This document shows, in pieces, positions 3,987 through 5,212 of a DNA stretch of 5,212 nt. Positions within the stretch are counted from its first letter, which is position 1; each line of letters begins with the position of its first letter. A program made the translations under genes and the position numbers. The stretch comes from an uncultured Oscillospiraceae bacterium (GTDB lineage Bacteria; Bacillota; Clostridia; Oscillospirales; Oscillospiraceae), in the NCBI GenBank assembly GCA_934643765.1, contig CAKUCT010000139.1, forward strand, positions 1 to 5,212. Direction: 5' to 3'. Under the pieces are notes generated by a model. That model worked only from the letters and a program-made list of their open reading frames with translations, did not search any database and had not been told where the DNA came from.

Positions 3987-5212
3987 TCACAGCTCCAGAT
4001 GCGCCTGGCGCTCGTCCATCGGAATATAGTGGTCCCGAATGGTCACGGCGCGGTACGCAGGACGCATAATCCGGCTGCACGTAATAACCTCTTCCATCCG
4101 GTTGGCGCACCAACCGGCGATACGGGCCGTTGCAAACAGGGGCGTGAAGACCTCCTCCGGAATGCCGAGCATGGTGTAGACAAGGCCAGAGTACATGTCA
4201 ACGTTTGCACAGATGGGATCGTCGCTGCGCCGCCGCTCCTGCAGCAGCTCCACGCCGAGCTCTTCCACCTTCTGCAGCAGCTCAAAATCCTCCGCGAAGC
4301 CCTTGACCTCGGCCAGATGCCGCGCATATTTTTTCAGTAGCACCGCACGCGGGTCGGAGAGCGTATAGACCGCGTGACCCAGACCGTAGATCTTACCAGA
4401 GCGGTCGCCCACCTCCTTGTTGAGAAGCTTTGTGAGATAGTCGCGGATGGAGCCGTCGTCGTGCGGGTTCACATGCTCCTTCACGCCATGGAACATCTGC
4501 ATGACCTTTGCGTTCGCGCCGCCGTGCAGCGGGCCCTTGAGCGAGCCCACCGCGCCCGCGATGGCGCTGTAGGTATCGGTTCCGCTGGAAGAGAGCGCGC
4601 GGCAGACAAACGTTGAGTTATTGCCGCCGCCGTGCTCGGCGTGCACCATCATCATCATATCCAGCAAATGCGCCTCTTCTTCCGTATAGCTCTTGTCAGG
4701 CCGGATCATGCGCAGGAAGTTTTCTGCCGCGGATAAGTTTTCGCGCGGGAAATGGATATGCAGCGAGTCTCCGTCAAAGAAGTGCCGTTTGACGGCGTAG
4801 GCGTTTGCGACAATCGCCGGGAACGAGCCGATCAGCTTAATGGACTGCGTCAGCAGGTTTTCAATCGACGTGTCGTCGGGGTTCTCGTCGTACGAATACA
4901 GCAGCAGAACGCTTCTTGCCAGATCGTTCATGATGTCCCGGCTGGGATGGCGCATAATCATGCCCTCGGTAAAGCCCTCCGGCAGCTTACGGGCGCTCGT
5001 CATGATTTCATTGAAATACTGCAGCTCCGTTTTTGTCGGAAGGTGTCCCATCAGAAGAAGATATGCGACCTCTTCATAGCCGAACGTGCCGCTGGCGCGG
5101 TGAGCCTCCACGATCTCATTGAGGTCGATGCCGCGGTAGTACAGCCGGCCCGGCATCGCGACGCGCCGTCCGTCCTCAATCACATAGCCCTGCACGCTGC
5201 CGACTTTTGTAA
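3987..5212 (-). CDS. gltA: citrate synthase (GltA/Si-type superfamily), N-terminus beyond the window
   Basis: Catalyses condensation of acetyl-CoA and oxaloacetate to citrate in the cytoplasm, in anaerobes mainly for 2-oxoglutarate and glutamate supply. The frame runs from the TGA at 3987-3989 to the right edge, showing 407 whole residues. The GTG at 5195-5193 is the Val of TKVGSVQGYVIEDG, an internal family stretch, so the true start lies outside; about 40-50 residues are probably missing. Numbering from that Val: LYYRGIDL (18-25), HAEHGGGNNSTF with the substrate-binding His188, GPLHGGAN with catalytic His224, GLGHAVY with His274, DPR (281-283), NVDMYSG with catalytic Asp333, and TARIAGWCANRMEE with Arg358. 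All expected active-site residues are present, so the enzyme should work. Methylcitrate synthase activity cannot be excluded from sequence alone. It is not the unrelated Re-citrate synthase found in some clostridia. Its promoter is outside the window; it ends at the shared terminator 3935-3966. Confidence 0.94.
   Translation of the reverse strand, partial: TKVGSVQGYVIEDGRRVAMPGRLYYRGIDLNEIVEAHRASGTFGYEEVAYLLLMGHLPTKTELQYFNEIMTSARKLPEGFTEGMIMRHPSRDIMNDLARSVLLLYSYDENPDDTSIENLLTQSIKLIGSFPAIVANAYAVKRHFFDGDSLHIHFPRENLSAAENFLRMIRPDKSYTEEEAHLLDMMMMVHAEHGGGNNSTFVCRALSSSGTDTYSAIAGAVGSLKGPLHGGANAKVMQMFHGVKEHVNPHDDGSIRDYLTKLLNKEVGDRSGKIYGLGHAVYTLSDPRAVLLKKYARHLAEVKGFAEDFELLQKVEELGVELLQERRRSDDPICANVDMYSGLVYTMLGIPEEVFTPLFATARIAGWCANRMEEVITCSRIMRPAYRAVTIRDHYIPMDERQAHLEL

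Noticed and set aside
3930..3990. The 13-bp inverted repeat between the convergent genes as an insertion-sequence end or attachment site
   Set aside because: Its tight three-base loop and A/T runs on both sides fit a bidirectional terminator completely, and there is no second copy or transposase in the window.
3768..4340. A 190-codon plus-strand frame running from the membrane-protein gene into the citrate synthase
   Set aside because: It crosses the bidirectional terminator and is antisense to conserved citrate synthase codons; no ribosome site or domain.
5193..5195. GTG as start codon of the citrate synthase
   Set aside because: The frame continues upstream to the window edge with residues (TKVGS) that belong to a conserved N-terminal stretch of the family, so this Val is internal.

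Overview
The window reads as chromosomal DNA from an anaerobic, Gram-positive member of the Clostridia, most likely Oscillospiraceae-like. This is inferred from strong AAGGAGG ribosome sites, sigma-A type promoters, T-tailed hairpin terminators, fairly high G+C with C/G-ending codons, an S-layer-homology (SLH) cell-wall anchor with TR(G/Q/A) repeats, a DUF5662 protein, and a citrate synthase of the type common in Clostridia. Nothing points to a mobile element, CRISPR array, prophage, tRNA or rRNA.

Layout. 1-360 (+): C-terminal part of a TIGR01212-family (YhcC/YtqA-like) radical SAM protein, cut by the window edge. 436-1008 (+): a 190-aa DUF5662-family protein with its own promoter; a short palindrome overlaps the -10 box, and the terminator's 5' arm lies inside the last codons. 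1009-1244: a dense intergenic region with two successive terminator hairpins, a promoter-like pair between them, a 19-bp perfect palindrome, a promoter and a 5'-UTR hairpin. 1245-3419 (+): a secreted 724-aa 5'-nucleotidase/UshA-type metallophosphoesterase with three C-terminal SLH repeats, followed by a strong terminator. 3508-3936 (+): a small multi-pass membrane protein of unknown function, starting at GTG very close behind that terminator. 3987-5212 (-): a citrate synthase missing its N-terminus at the window edge, convergent with the membrane protein and sharing a bidirectional terminator with it.

The genes do not form an obvious pathway. Almost every one is separated from the next by a terminator or its own promoter, so this looks like a run of single-gene units. 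The nucleotidase would hydrolyse nucleotides or related phosphoesters at the cell surface, for nucleoside and phosphate salvage. The citrate synthase would feed 2-oxoglutarate and glutamate synthesis through a partial TCA cycle. The radical SAM, DUF5662 and membrane proteins have no defined role here.

No clearly new multi-gene system is visible. The best leads are regulatory: an 11-nt identity between the DUF5662 ribosome-binding site and its terminator arm, palindromes at two promoters, a possible ~50-nt hairpin RNA before the nucleotidase gene, and a terminator set almost against the ribosome site of the membrane-protein gene.
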